Below are positions 1-10,516 of a stretch of DNA of 64,000 nucleotides, one piece after another. The notes under the pieces are model-generated. The model was not told where the DNA came from. It did not search any database and saw nothing but the letters and a program-made list of their open reading frames with translations. Origin of the DNA: Dugong dugon (Eukaryota > Chordata > Mammalia > Sirenia > Dugongidae); contig CM057468.1 in the NCBI GenBank assembly GCA_030035585.1, positions 50,464,145 through 50,528,144 of the forward strand, written 5' to 3'. Position 1 is the stretch's first letter. Every line of letters begins with the position of its first letter. Both the position numbers and the translations under genes were made by a program.

Positions 1-141
1 ATGGGATGCCCAGCACAGAGTAGGCACTCAGTCAGTGTGGGTTCCTTGAAGGAAGGAATGAGGAATTCATTACACGGCTTATTTTGTAAAATAGCAGTGC
101 TCTTGTGGGAATCATTATTCCCCCTTTTTCCTCCTTTTTAG
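1..141 (+). other. OSBPL3: Intron 3' end upstream of first visible OSBPL3 exon
   Basis: This intron tail ends in a pyrimidine-rich tract (about 119-139) followed by AG at 140-141, which is a good splice acceptor. I see no repeat or ORF of note in it. The rest of the intron lies outside the window. Confidence 0.7.
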
Positions 142-286
142 CTTTGGAGATCATTTTGAGTGGAACAAAGTGACCTCCTGCATCCATAACATCTTAAGCG
201 GGCAGAGGTGGATCGAGCACTACGGAGAGGTAGTCATCAAGAACCTGAATGACGATTCCTGCCACTGCAAAGTGAATTTTATCAAG
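142..286 (+). CDS. OSBPL3: OSBPL3 exon, ORD domain part 1 of 5
   Basis: This exon codes part of the oxysterol-binding-protein-related domain (ORD), the lipid-transfer fold of the ORP family. ORP3 works at ER-plasma membrane contact sites, binds VAP proteins and is linked to R-Ras signalling (family knowledge). The exon starts after AG at 140-141 and ends at a GTAACC donor at 287. Its first base completes a split codon, and 48 codons follow. The peptide begins [10 protein letters not shown], contains [11 protein letters not shown] and ends KVNFIK. The [11 protein letters not shown] block is typical of the ORP3/6/7 subgroup. The PH domain, the FFAT motif and the EQVSHHPP signature lie upstream of the window. 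The assignment to ORP3 rather than ORP6 rests on remembered family differences, mainly in the C-terminal exon. Confidence 0.9.
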
Positions 287-1485
287 GTAACCCAGGTGGC
301 CACCTGAGCTCTGACCTTGGAAGGGCTGTAGCAGAGCAAGGACCTCGGAACACACGACATCTTGGGGAGTTTTTCACCATCACCTTTGTGCCAGCAGACA
401 CACAGTGCCAGGGGCTCCTGGTCCCGGCACCACCTCTCACTTGGACCACAGCCATGGCTCCTTCTGGCCTTCCTGCTTCCACCCTTACTCCCATGAGGTC
501 TATCCTTAATGCAGTAGCCAGAGGGATCCTTTTAAAACATTCAACATGTCACATCATTTCTTTGGCCAGAATCCTCCAACAGCTTCCATCTTACTTGGAG
601 TGAAAGCTAGCACCCTCACAGTAGTCACAGGCTCTGCACCGTCTGCTGTCTCCTCCCCATTTTTACCACAGCCTTGGAATGGGAAAGCTGAACCACCAAA
701 ATATGGCCTGAAAATGCCACTCAACTTCATTAGTTTCCAAATATGGATTCTGTTTTAGCTGCAAATATTACTAGACTTTTTTTTATAGAGAAATGCCTTT
801 GGTTCTTTCATAGAGATTTTTTTAGGACAGGCAGGTAATTGGGAGTTTTGAAAATTTCAACTCTAGGGAGTTAGCGCTCCCTCTGCCGGCTATGGTGAGG
901 TACTGTATAGAACCAGCAAGTCTTCCTTTCAGACTCTGACCAAAACACAATGTAAATACAGGTTACACAAGGTTCCTAGGGCTTGGATGAACAAACCTAG
1001 TTCTGGGGAAAGATCAAAGAAACTGAAAAATCAACAACCATTTGGTTGGTTTCTGTCTAATTCCTTTAGAGAAGACATTATGAGTTAAATTTCTGTTAAA
1101 TTGCAATCGGAGCCACAGTGAGAGCTGGGAACACCCCCTTTAAGGGGCTGTAAAGGCCAACCACACTACTTGGCAGATGTCTAAGAGAGGAACTGAGACT
1201 TTCCTGCCTACATTGTTGAAGCCAAAGTAGGCAAAAAAACATGTCTTACATAAATGTTGGTTATTGAGTTACAAACAGCAAATAGAGGATTAACTATAAT
1301 TTTTATTAAATAACTGAAAGTATGATTTAAAAAAGAGAACCAAGAACTGGCAAAGTATATGCAGTATAGAACTACTCTTATGGCACACAGTCTCTCTCTC
1401 CCCCCACCCTTTCTTTTGCTTTTCTTAATATCTAAAATATGTTGACCACAATGTACTAACCAAACAACTCTTATTTGAATTCTAG
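287..1485 (+). other. OSBPL3: OSBPL3 intron
   Basis: This intron is about 1.2 kb, with a GTAACC donor and a TTCTAG acceptor (1480-1485). Short ORFs on both strands show no recognisable protein and look like chance. I see no repeat that I can name. Confidence 0.75.
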
Positions 1486-1630
1486 GCAAAATACTGGAGC
1501 ACTAACTCCCACGAGATTGAAGGCACAGTGTTTGACAAGCATGGGAAACCCGTGCATCGACTGTTTGGGAAATGGCATGAAAGCATCTACTGCGGTGGCT
1601 CCTCCTCATCCGCTTGTGTCTGGAGAGCAA
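1486..1630 (+). CDS. OSBPL3: OSBPL3 exon, ORD domain part 2 of 5
   Basis: This exon codes 48 codons plus one base of the ORD. The peptide starts AKYWSTNSHEIEGTVFDKHG and continues with HRLFGKWHESIYCGG and ACVWRA. The LFGKWHE motif is strongly conserved across ORPs. The borders are TCTAG|GCA and GCAA|GTTAGT. The single trailing base pairs with the first two bases of the exon at 4844 to make an Asn codon. The reading frame is continuous with the exon at 142-286. No stop or frameshift is present, and the substitutions relative to remembered human ORP3 are conservative, so the gene looks functional. Confidence 0.92.
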
Positions 1631-2939
1631 GTTAGTGTCCAAGTTAATCAGCCCAGCCGAAGGGTAGGTGGGTGGGCACCACAGGAGGAGCTACAGCTGG
1701 GCAGACAGCAGTGTCCACCCAGATCCTTCAGTCTCCACCTGCTTTGAACTATGCTAGAGGCATTGAGCCTTACTGCATTCATCTAATCATATCTTAGACT
1801 CATCCTCATGCTTCTCAACAACACCTCCATCGGGCTACTAGGTCCTAGGTTCTTAATTCTGTAATGAAACCAGTGCTGATCCCTGATCATCCTCTATGAG
1901 AATCTTCCAGTCCATGCAGTCACTGAACATCACTCCTGTGCCTATATTGGACACTAAAAAGGAATGTCATTGAAGTACAAGAAGTTGTTTTAGAGTAGGG
2001 ACAAAGAGAAAAGTGTTATTGAAAGGGGAGCATGACTTAGGGTTTATAGAAGAGTTAGGGATCCCCCGGGTTCACCAACACCATAGGCCATGCTGATCTC
2101 TCTTGTGATTCCAGAAGGATGTAGAGACTTTGAAGCAGCCGAGAGAAGAAGGGCTAGGGAACCTAAACCTTCATCAACATGTCCCCACATTTATAAGAAC
2201 TTAGTCCATCTTCCAATCTGATAAATATGTTGTTTCCAAGTAATAGTCCTAAAACCATTGTTCTGAGATACATCTGTTAGGATGCTTTAGGCTGATAAAA
2301 ACAAAAAAGGAAAATCATTCTAATAGTGGCTTTAACCATTAGGTTGTGTGCTATTAACAATAAGAGGAGGCAGGTGGTCCCGGAGTGGCTTAGGCAATGT
2401 ATCTGTGTCAAGGACACAGACCACTGAGGACACATTCGGCCATTCCCAGTGTGATGGTGATGTTTCCCCTCATGGTTGTGAAATGTCACAATTCAATAAT
2501 GTATGCCCACATGAGAGCGAATCAAACAGGGAAGAGGGAAGATAAAAGAGCTTTCTTCTCTCCTGCCTCTTTTTGCAGGAATGAAATGTTTTCCAGGAGC
2601 CCCCAGCAAATATGTCTTTACATCTTACTAGCCTGAACTGGATTCAACCCATCCCTGAACCAGTCACTGGCAAGGGGGTGGGCATGGGGAGATTCAGACT
2701 GGCCTAGACTCTTCCTTTGGGGAAAGCACAATGCTACCTGAGTAGAAACAGTGTCCCACTAGCAAGTTAGAAAGGAACATGGCTGTAGAGTAGGCAACCA
2801 GCAATGTTTCTTTCAACGTATACCAACCACATCTTCCATCATCCTCACGGAGGTTGCCGTGAAGCTAGAATGAGTTAGCAGTAGTGGCCTTCTTCCTAGG
2901 TTCAGAGACACATTGTGAGATTTTACAAGTGAGATACAC

Positions 2940-3334
2940 TGTTATGGATTTAATTGTGTCCCCCACCCAAAATATAAGTTGGAATTCTAACCCCTATACT
3001 TGTGGATATAATCTGCTTTGGAAATAGGGTTTTTGTTATGTTAATTAGATCATGCCCAAGTAGGATGTGTTCTAAATCTAATCATTTCTGAGTTATCAAA
3101 AGAGCAGATTAGACACAGAGACAGTCACACATGGGGAAGACAGAGGTCACATGAGGATCATCTACAAGCGAAGTAACCAAGGAATGCCCAGACTACCGAC
3201 AAGGAAGGAATTAACATGGCCGAGACCCTAATTTGGACTTTCAGCCCCCAGAACTGTGAGAAAATAAATTTCTGTTCTTTAAATCCACCCACTTGAGGTA
3301 TCTTGTTTTATGGCAGCACTAGGTAACCAAGACA
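2940..3334 (+). mobile_element. Old MaLR-type solo LTR
   Basis: The element starts TGTTATGGATT, contains the poly(A) signal block GAGAAAATAAATTTCTG near 3256, and ends with AACCAAGACA, as expected for an ERVL-MaLR (MST/MLT1-like) LTR. The flanking five bases are TACAC (2935-2939) and TATAC (3335-3339), a target-site duplication with one mismatch. No internal region is attached, so it is a solo LTR. The family is named from memory of the consensus, not from a search. Confidence 0.7.
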
Positions 3335-3519
3335 TATACCCTCTCCTTTGTTTAAACTATATATTACAGATGAGAACTACCATCTTCTCTGGAGCTTTAA
3401 AGTAGTGCCTGGATGAAGGAATGCTGTGTAAGTGGTTGTTACTCTGTTTCATTGACTTTATGTCTGTGCATTGGCCATGAGCATTTCTGGCCCATCTTCT
3501 AGAAAAACCACTGTCTTCA

Positions 3520-3984
3520 TGTATTAGTTTCCTATGCTGCTGTAACAAATTACCACAAACTTAATGGCTTAAAACAATACTAATGTATTATCTTACAGTT
3601 CTGGAGGTCAGAAGCCCTAAACTCAAGATGTTGGCAGGACTGTATTCCTTCTGGAGGCTCTAGGGGAGAATCCATTCTTTTCCCTTTTCTAGCTTCTAGA
3701 GGCTACCAGCATTCCTTGGCTCATAGCCTCTTCCTCCATCTTCAAAGCCAATAGAATAGCATCTTCCACTCTGTCTTTCTGACTCAGACCCTCCTGCCTT
3801 CCTCTTATAAAGACCCTTGTGATTACATTGGACCCACCTGAGTAATCCAGGAAACCCTCCCCATCTCAAGATCCTTAGCCTAATCACGTTGGCAGAGTCC
3901 CTTTTGCCATGTAAGGTAATATATTCACAGGTTCCAGGGATTAGGACGTGGGTGTCTTTGGAAGTCTGTTATTTGGTCTACCAA
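3520..3984 (-). mobile_element. Old LTR-like repeat, probably MaLR
   Basis: The sequence runs from TGTATTAGTTTCCTATGCTG to TTTGGTCTACCA. It looks like the reverse complement of a common placental MaLR-type LTR with a TAATAAATT-like poly(A) block near its left side. The ends are decayed and I could not find a target-site duplication. The exact family is uncertain. Confidence 0.55.
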
Positions 3985-4843
3985 ATCTCACTGTCTGGTA
4001 GTTGCTGAGGTGGGGGCAGGAATTCATTTTTAAAGGCACAATAGGAAGCTTTTCTATTACATTCACGCTTAAGATGTAAGAAAATCAAGACTAGTTAATG
4101 AAGAACTTCTGAATCTTCAAAAAAAAAAAAAAAGGATCTACAGAAAAGTTCAAAGAAAGCATTTATATTTGTATGTGTGAATAGCAAGAGCTATTGTGGA
4201 TTTTATTTGACTAGATTGAATTTATCCAATATGTAATTATATTATTTTTATATAGAATTCAAGATAGGCAATACTCCTAATGGTTCTGAACTTTAATTTG
4301 TAAGATTGGGGTGGGGCGGGGGGCAAGAGTTGCTGAAGAGTGAAGAGGAGGACAGGAATGGAAGGAGAGAATTCACATTTATTGACCAGCCTGCTATGCC
4401 TTCAGCACTGTTTTAGGTGCTAGCTAGAATTTTAGGAGACTTTGACACCCCTCAAATGAAAAATAGATTCTCTACAGAGAGATTCTTGTTTGTTGAGGAG
4501 AACAGACCCAGAGCTTTTTTAACATGTTTATTTTAATAAGTTGTTTTTATAGCATAAACAGTATAGTACAAAAATTCACAACATTGTATAAATTTGATAT
4601 GTGTCCCAGACAAAGGAGGCCTTATCCCTGTAGATAGAAAAAAAATGTCTAGAGAAGAAAATTTATAAAGAAATATTCAATATCTATTTGCTTAGCCAGA
4701 ATATTTTAATAGAATTAGAACCGTTCAGAGCTGAGATGGGGGGAAAAGAAATTATAGTTGGCCAGAGTTGGAAAAAATGAAGAAATTAAAATGTAAAATA
4801 AATGAAATTCAAGGTAGGGATGAATAATTTATTTTTCTTTTAG

Positions 4844-4970
4844 ATCCCATACCTAAAGGCTATGAGCAATATTATGGTTTCACACAGTTTGCACTAGAAT
4901 TAAATGAAGTGGATCCCTTGTCAAAGTCTTTATTACCACCTACTGACACTCGATTTAGACCAGACCAAAG
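4844..4970 (+). CDS. OSBPL3: OSBPL3 exon, ORD domain part 3 of 5
   Basis: This 127-nt exon follows TTTTAG and ends before GTAAGG at 4971. Its first two bases complete an Asn codon begun at 1630, and the last two begin an Arg codon finished at 6655. The peptide reads [20 protein letters not shown] and then [15 protein letters not shown]. The TQFALELNE and [13 protein letters not shown] blocks are hallmarks of ORP C-terminal ORDs. The second block carries conserved basic residues that, in the family, lie near the lipid pocket entrance (inference). There are no disruptions. Confidence 0.93.
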
Positions 4971-6654
4971 GTAAGGATTTGTTTTAAGGCCTTTCTCTCC
5001 AAAAATGTAAACTCTTTACAAAAACTCTTGTTAACAGCCCCCAGGCCACCAGAGGAGTCTGAGAGAGGTAGATGATGTCATCAGGTCTAGCTATAGAGAA
5101 GCTTCAAGTAATGGTGATGGGGAAGAAATGGAGCCCACCCTAGGTCTTTGTGTTGCATGGCCTTTATTCATTGTAGAGCCCCATTTCTGCTGAAATACCA
5201 AAAAAGCATTTATTTTTAGTTTTACTGCATAAAATAATGACTTACCTTCTTATTGTCTATTTGAAAGAGTGAGAAGCATCCATACTCTCTCCTACCCCCG
5301 AATTTGAATCATTTTGGTACACCAAGATCTAACTTCTGATCCTAGATTTGCTGCTAACACACTGTGTGACATATGAGGAGTCTTTACATCTTCCTCAGTG
5401 TTAGTTTTCTATTTGATAAAAAAAGAAACAATTTTCTCTCCCCTACCTACTTTCTAATTAAGACTCAAAAACCAAAAAAGAAAAGATTGATAACATCGGC
5501 TTTATTTAGAAAAAAAAAATCATTGTTCAAGGCAAAATAAATAAAAATATATAACCAAAGTCAAAAGACAAATGGCAGGCTGAGGAAATATATTTGCCAC
5601 TCATACTGTGAATAGGTTCTAGAAATCAAGAAGAATTAGATCAACCCATAGAAAAAAAGACACAGGAAAAAGGACAGACATTTCAGAAAAAAGGAATACA
5701 GATGGCCCTTAAACATATGAAAAACACAATTTTTAAAACCACTTTGCTAAACCATTTTTAAACTTACCAGATTGGCAAAAATTTGGCATACTCTGCCCAG
5801 GCTGTGGGAGAATTAGATACTTTCATAGCATTGCTGGGGGGAATATAAATTGCTATAACCCCCATAAAGGGCAGTTTGGTAATATTCAGATTACAAATTC
5901 TCATACCCTTTAACTCAGAAATCCCACTTCTAGAAATTTATCCTTCAGATACGCTTACCCATGTGCAAAACAGCAGATATACAAGGCCATTTATCGCAGC
6001 ATTAATTGTAACATTAAAAATTTAGGAACAAAAACAAATAACATAAAAAATTGGGGAACAATCCAAATGTCTGTCAGCAGAGAATTATTTAAATAAGATA
6101 CATTCACACAATGGAATATTATGCAGCTATTTAAAAAGATGAAGATGTCTGTGTACTGATATGGAAATCCAAGATATTGTTAAGTAAAAAGTAAAATAAA
6201 AAACACAAGGAATAAGCAGTATATGTAACATGCTACCATTTATTTTTTAAAAAGGAATGCGTAAAAATCTCTATGAACGTTGGCTTATATATGCGGAAAG
6301 AATCTAGGAGAATGCGCATGAAACCGATCAGAACGGGTCACCTGAGGTGGGAGGGTGAGTGTGGGTAGGATGGAGGGAAAACAAGGGGAATTAGAGACAG
6401 GAGTGGAAGAGAAACTTTACCCCAGATTCCTTCTTATAGATAAATAATTTTTGAACCGTGTGAATATATCACCAATTGAAAAAGATGATATCTTTCCTAA
6501 CTACCGTGAAATACTGTTTTAAGGCTTGGGAGAGGGTTCTTATGTATGAGAAAGCATTTTGAGAATCTAGTGTTAGATGCGTGCAAGTTTAGTAGTAATT
6601 TTTATTCTATTTTCTTGGGATTAAAATTTGTTTATTTTTTCCTCAACGCTTCAG
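4971..6654 (+). other. OSBPL3: OSBPL3 intron with ancient L1 fragment
   Basis: This intron is 1.7 kb, with a GTAAGG donor and a CTTCAG acceptor. About 5485-6480 is an old L1 3' region. The rest is AT-rich with no other feature seen. Confidence 0.75.
5485..6480 (+). mobile_element. Ancient L1 (L1M-type) ORF2 3' fragment
   Basis: The sequence shows the usual L1 ORF2 C-terminal order in decayed form: an AAGACACAGG block, a TGCCCAGGCTGTGGGAG block, a CCCACTTCTAGAAATTTATCC block, and CACAATGGAATATTATGCAG near 6107. That last block is a reliable marker of L1 ORF2 ends. Many stops and indels show that it is old. Its endpoints are approximate. Confidence 0.7.
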
Positions 6655-6777
6655 GTTTCTAGAAGAAGGGAACTTAGAAGAAGCTGAAATACAAAAGCAG
6701 AGGATTGAACAGCTGCAGAGAGACAGGCGGCGGGTGTTGGAAGAAAATAACTTGGAACATCAACCTCGATTTTTCAG
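6655..6777 (+). CDS. OSBPL3: OSBPL3 exon, ORD domain part 4 of 5
   Basis: This 123-nt exon follows CTTCAG and precedes GTGTGT at 6778. Its first base closes the Arg codon from 4970. The peptide reads [20 protein letters not shown], then RRRVLEENN and HQPRFF. It is rich in Glu, Arg and Gln and is predicted to be helical, matching the long charged C-terminal helix of ORP ORDs. The split Arg codon at its end joins the last exon. No defects are seen. Confidence 0.93.
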
Positions 6778-8458
6778 GTGTGTGCGTGGACCATGTGGGT
6801 CATTGGCCGATAGGTGCTGACCACACTTGATGTTCTAGTGTGAAGAGAGTGAACAGGAGGGTCCCCTCCCTGGATGAGAGCGTTCTCAGTATATTTCCTG
6901 CTTCAAAGTGGTGAAACCTTTCATCTGTTCTGGGAGCTGAATCTCTAAGGGCATTTGCCTTTGGGCTCGCCCTTCTTGGTCTTCTTCTCTGGCAGGCATA
7001 GTGTCTTCTTTTTTGGAAGAAGCAAGGAGAGACTGCCTGAACCTAGCCTCCACTTCCCAAGCCAGCTTATTAAATGTGTATCCAAGCTCGGTTACCCATG
7101 TAGACATATTGTACACAGTGACAGAGATAATTAATAATCACTCCATTGGTTACCAAAACGGAAATTCCAAATAGTCTAATTCTTGAATTGCAAAAGCTCC
7201 ATTACACATTAGCTTGGATTTGAAACTTTACAATTATTTTAAAATAACTTGCTAAGAAGGTCATGTTAAAAAACGGACTTAAAGATTTAGGAGGTGCATC
7301 AGAGATCATCCAACCCTTCGCTTTTTATTTTCACTGATAAGAAAGGAAGGCCCAGGAATGTAGGTGATATGTTGAAGGACCCATTGGAATGTTCTGGACT
7401 AGGGCCTAGCTCTCCTGACTACGAGGCCAGAGCTCTATACAATTTTAGTTTTTTGTTTGTTCATTTTTTAAAAATCAAAATGAAAGCAGGCACATGTAGA
7501 AAAGCAGCAAGCTCCTGCCCTACCCCTTCCATCCCAGTCTTGCTTTCAAGGCAACTGCTGTTCTTTTTAGATTTGGTTTTGTTTTGGTTTAATGGGCAAC
7601 ATCATCAATAATAAAATATGCATTCCAAACAGCAAAACAGTAACAATTAATGTTTTATTCCAAAATGTAATACTCTTTTCCATAACGTTGTTGTGCACTA
7701 TGTCAAATCCCCTCTGATGTTTTCCACAAACTCAGAATATGAGCAGATTGAAGATCAACTGGCCAGAGTCTCAAAACATTCATAATGTTGTTTATACATT
7801 AAAAAATAATATAAACACCTTAAATTCTTTTTTGAGAAAGGCCAGAGATAGATTAACAAACTGATCAATTGATAGGTACATACATATACCCTTAAGCAGG
7901 TCAGTTCTTTTTTTTATTTTTTATTTCATAAATCAATTAGTTTCATTTTTAAAAAAGGAAAATCTACATTTATAAAGATGTTCGTTACAGTATTTTTTAG
8001 GATCATTAAAAATTGTGAGTAACCAAACTGTCTCAAGGAGTAGTTAAGGAGATACGTGAACTCAATCTAATGTGAAAGCATCAAAAATGACCTCACAACG
8101 TCTTTGGAGCGCTATGGGAAATGAATTAACATTTATATACAAAATATAAAATTTATGCATAGGCTCTGATCCCAACCATATAAAAATTGCAGCTGAGGTG
8201 GCCATGACTCTACTTCCTTTGGATTATAAAATTATCATAGTGTTATTTGAGCAGGAAAATAAAAAATTGGAGAAAAACCAAGAGTTGTTCAGCAGTAACA
8301 GTCCTGCTTGGGACTTGGGGACTTGGATGTTATCATTAACACTTACTGAGTGTTACCACTTACCATTAACACTGAGAAACAGTAAAAACATCACTGGAGA
8401 TTTCAAGCAGAGTCTGCAGCTCGGGCAGAATAGGGCCTCTTTGCTGTATAGTGAATTC

Positions 8459-8668
8459 TGTGGGTGACACAAACGGTTAAGCACTCGAGTACTAACCGAA
8501 AAGTTGGTGGTTCAAATCCACCCAGTGGTGCCTTGCAAGAAAGACCTGGCGATCTACTTCTGAAAAGTCACAGCCTGGTAAACCCTATGGAACACAGTTC
8601 TACTCTGTAACACATGGGGTTGCCATGAGTTGGAATCAACTCAATGGCAATTGATTTGGTTTGGATGT
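8459..8668 (+). mobile_element. AfroSINE, subtype 1
   Basis: The head GGTGACACAAACGGTTAAGC and the TGGTGGTTCAAATCC block resemble a tRNA-derived SINE head with a B-box-like GGTTCAAATCC. The middle has ACTTCTGAAAAGTCACAGCC, and the tail has TGCCATGAGTTGGAATCAAC. This is the AfroSINE layout (family knowledge). It lies in the gene's sense orientation inside the last intron. Confidence 0.85.
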
Positions 8669-8699
8669 ATAGAGAAGTGTCTGTTATGCAGATTGGTTC

Positions 8700-9520
8700 A
8701 TTTTAAGCACATCCCTTTATTGAAATAGGTGAAAAAGTGTAATAAAAGTCTATGTTCCTAAGAGTGTGGGAAAACAGACACTTTCCACTGTTGTTGTTAG
8801 AAAGTGCTATATTATAAAACTTATATGAAGGCATTTTAGCAATAAACTCAAAATTACAAATGCACACATTCTTTGACCCAGCAATTGTACTTAACAGGAA
8901 TTTTTAATGTAAAAACTATACACACACACTTAGAAAATAATATATGCTTAGTTAATAATAGTTAAAGGTTGAAAACAACCTAAATGCCTATCAGTAGAAT
9001 ATCATAGCAACAGTTTAAAAAGAAAATGAAGAATCTCTTCTTTCTGGGGGCACCAAATTTTTCCTCTAAAGGGTCACATAGTAAATATTTTTGGCTTTAT
9101 AGGCCATAAGGTCTCTGTAGCAATGACTCAGTGCCATCGTTTGGCATGAAAACATCCACAGTGTTTTCAATGGCTAATTGTTATGGCTGTGTTCCAATAA
9201 AACATTATTATAAAAATAGGCAGAAGGCTGGATTTGGCCCATTGGCCATAGTTTGCTGACCCTTGCCTTATTGTACTAATGGGAAAAGATTTCAATATAT
9301 ATTATCATGTGAAAAAATCAAAGGGTAGAACATTGTATGTCCTACCATTGTGTGAAAAATGGGAGAGGGATAGAGTCTGTGTGTACACATGTGCATTAAA
9401 TTTCTCTGAAAAAACGGAGTTGATAACATCATGGCCTCTGAGGAGAAGAACTGGGAGGCTGGGAGAGAGGAGCAGGAAGAAAACTTTTAACCACATATTG
9501 TTTTGTACATTTTAGATTTT
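8700..9520 (+). mobile_element. Old L1 3' fragment, interrupted
   Basis: The blocks CTTTGACCCAGCAATTGTAC (8871-8890) and GGTTGAAAACAACCTAAATG (8967-8986) are typical of L1 ORF2 C-terminal and 3' sequence. The copy seems to resume after the DNA transposon at 9045-9268. It is strongly diverged and its endpoints are uncertain. Confidence 0.55.
9045..9268 (+). mobile_element. Short hAT-like DNA transposon fossil
   Basis: This segment resembles a common non-autonomous mammalian MER element. It includes AGGGTCACATAGTAAATATT, GTGTTCCAATAAAACATTAT, and an end reading GGCCATAGTTTGCTGACCC. I recognise the consensus but cannot recall the exact family name. Clean terminal inverted repeats are no longer visible. 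Confidence 0.55.
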
Positions 9521-9772
9521 GATCTATGTCATATATTATCTATTCAAAGAATAGTGAACCAAAGCTATTCTTTCCAGACTGTTATGGCTTCCAATTCCCT
9601 TCTTTATGTTAACTTATCACTTCGTATGGAATGACCTAGTTGATTTATAGCTGCACAGTCATACCCAAGGTTGTGACTATCATCCCAGCCATGATTTACA
9701 TACAACAAACTCTTCCCCATTCCACTCTCATGCTTCTGTCCGAAGCACCACTTTTCACAGTCTCCATCTTTG

Positions 9773-9990
9773 AAAGGAGGCCTGGGTACTGCAAACGATT
9801 ACTGCACTCGACTGCTAACTGAAAGGTTGGAGGTTTGAGTCCACCCAGAGGCACGTTGGAAGAAGGGCCTGGTGCTCTACCTCCAAAAAATCGGCCATTG
9901 AAAACCCTGTGGGGCACAGTTCTACTATGACACACAAATGGGATTGCCATTTGTCAGAATTGATTCATTGCAACGGTTTTATGTTTGAAA
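9773..9990 (+). mobile_element. AfroSINE, subtype 1
   Basis: The head GCAAACGATTACTGCACTCG, a GGAGGTTTGAGTCCACCC block, the middle CTACCTCCAAAAAATCGGCC and a decayed 3' tail (GTCAGAATTGATTCATTGC) give the same layout as the copy at 8459. It ends about 190 bases before the last OSBPL3 exon. Confidence 0.8.
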
Positions 9991-10180
9991 AGTTAAATCT
10001 AGAAGTAACAAAAATAGTTTCCTGGCTTCCAGTTCCCTCACTGTTCCAATATTGGACTATCAGGAACATTGAACACATGTGAGAATGATGGTCTAGGGGA
10101 GGAGGGAATAAAGAGGCGGGAGGTAAAAAGGGAAGGAAAGAGAATATGAGAATATTTTCAAGAAATTGTTTGTTTGACAG

Positions 10181-10277
10181 GAAATCTGATGATGATTCTT
10201 GGGTGAGCAACGGCACCTATTTGGAACTTAGAAAAGATCTTGGTTTTTCCAAACTGGACCATCCTGTCTTGTGGTGA
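10181..10277 (+). CDS. OSBPL3: OSBPL3 last coding exon and stop codon
   Basis: The coding part starts after TTGACAG, closes a split Arg codon and ends at TGA (10275-10277). The peptide reads KSDDDSWVSNGTYLELRKDL and ends GFSKLDHPVLW. The ORP C-terminus usually ends in a VLW-type triplet. The DSWVSNGTYLELRKDLGFSK stretch is the part that favours ORP3. As I remember them, ORP6 has WELRKDPGFSKVD and ORP7 a quite different end. Together the five exons give 211 residues, about the last quarter of a protein near 890 residues. No disabling changes are seen. Confidence 0.92.
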
Positions 10278-10510
10278 AAAAGGAAAGAAGAAAAAAGATA
10301 TGTTAGTGCACTTCTCTTGTGTTCGCTTTCTGAAGCAGCACCAACCTGTCTATATATTTAAAAGATATTATCTAGAATGATCAATTGTGCTTATCGTTGT
10401 ATTTAAGTATATATTTTCTTCAGTGGGTTTCTTTACAATTCCAAATGTTACCATGATTGTTTATATGAATGTAGAACACCTTGATATTTCTTTTTATATA
10501 TGAACTATTT

Positions 10511-10516
10511 AATAAA
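10511..10516 (+). promoter_or_regulatory. OSBPL3: Proximal poly(A) signal candidate
   Basis: An exact AATAAA lies 234 bases after the stop codon, in an AT-rich stretch. It could give a short-3'-UTR isoform. No strong GT-rich downstream element is obvious. Confidence 0.3.

Larger units (their letters stand above)
1631..4843 (+). other. OSBPL3: OSBPL3 intron with two old LTRs
   Basis: This intron is about 3.2 kb. It contains a MaLR-type LTR in + orientation (2940-3334), a second LTR-like repeat in - orientation (3520-3984) and an A-rich run near 4121. The remaining sequence has no feature I can name. The acceptor is a T-rich tract ending in TTTTAG at 4843. Confidence 0.75.
6778..10180 (+). other. 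OSBPL3: Last OSBPL3 intron, repeat-bearing
   Basis: This intron is 3.4 kb, with a GTGTGT donor and a TTGACAG acceptor. It holds two + strand AfroSINE copies (8459-8668 and 9773-9990), old L1-like 3' pieces around 8800-9500, and a short hAT-like DNA transposon (9045-9268). About 7900-8190 may be another decayed L1 3' end, but I cannot support it firmly. ORFs of 76-105 codons in this intron match nothing that I recognise. Confidence 0.7.

Noticed and set aside
7294-7611. 105-codon open frame in the last OSBPL3 intron
   Set aside because: No domain is recognised, it lies between well-placed exons, and its length is within chance for intronic DNA.
8459-8540. A tRNA gene at the head of the SINE, and similar heads elsewhere
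   Set aside because: B-box-like text exists but it belongs to SINE heads. I could not fold a full cloverleaf, and the same unit recurs with SINE tails.
10181-10277. ORP6 or ORP7 as the identity of the gene
   Set aside because: The C-terminus TYLELRKDLGFSKLDHPVLW fits remembered ORP3 better. ORP6 ends in a WELRKDPGFSKVD type and ORP7 differs further. It is not excluded without alignment.
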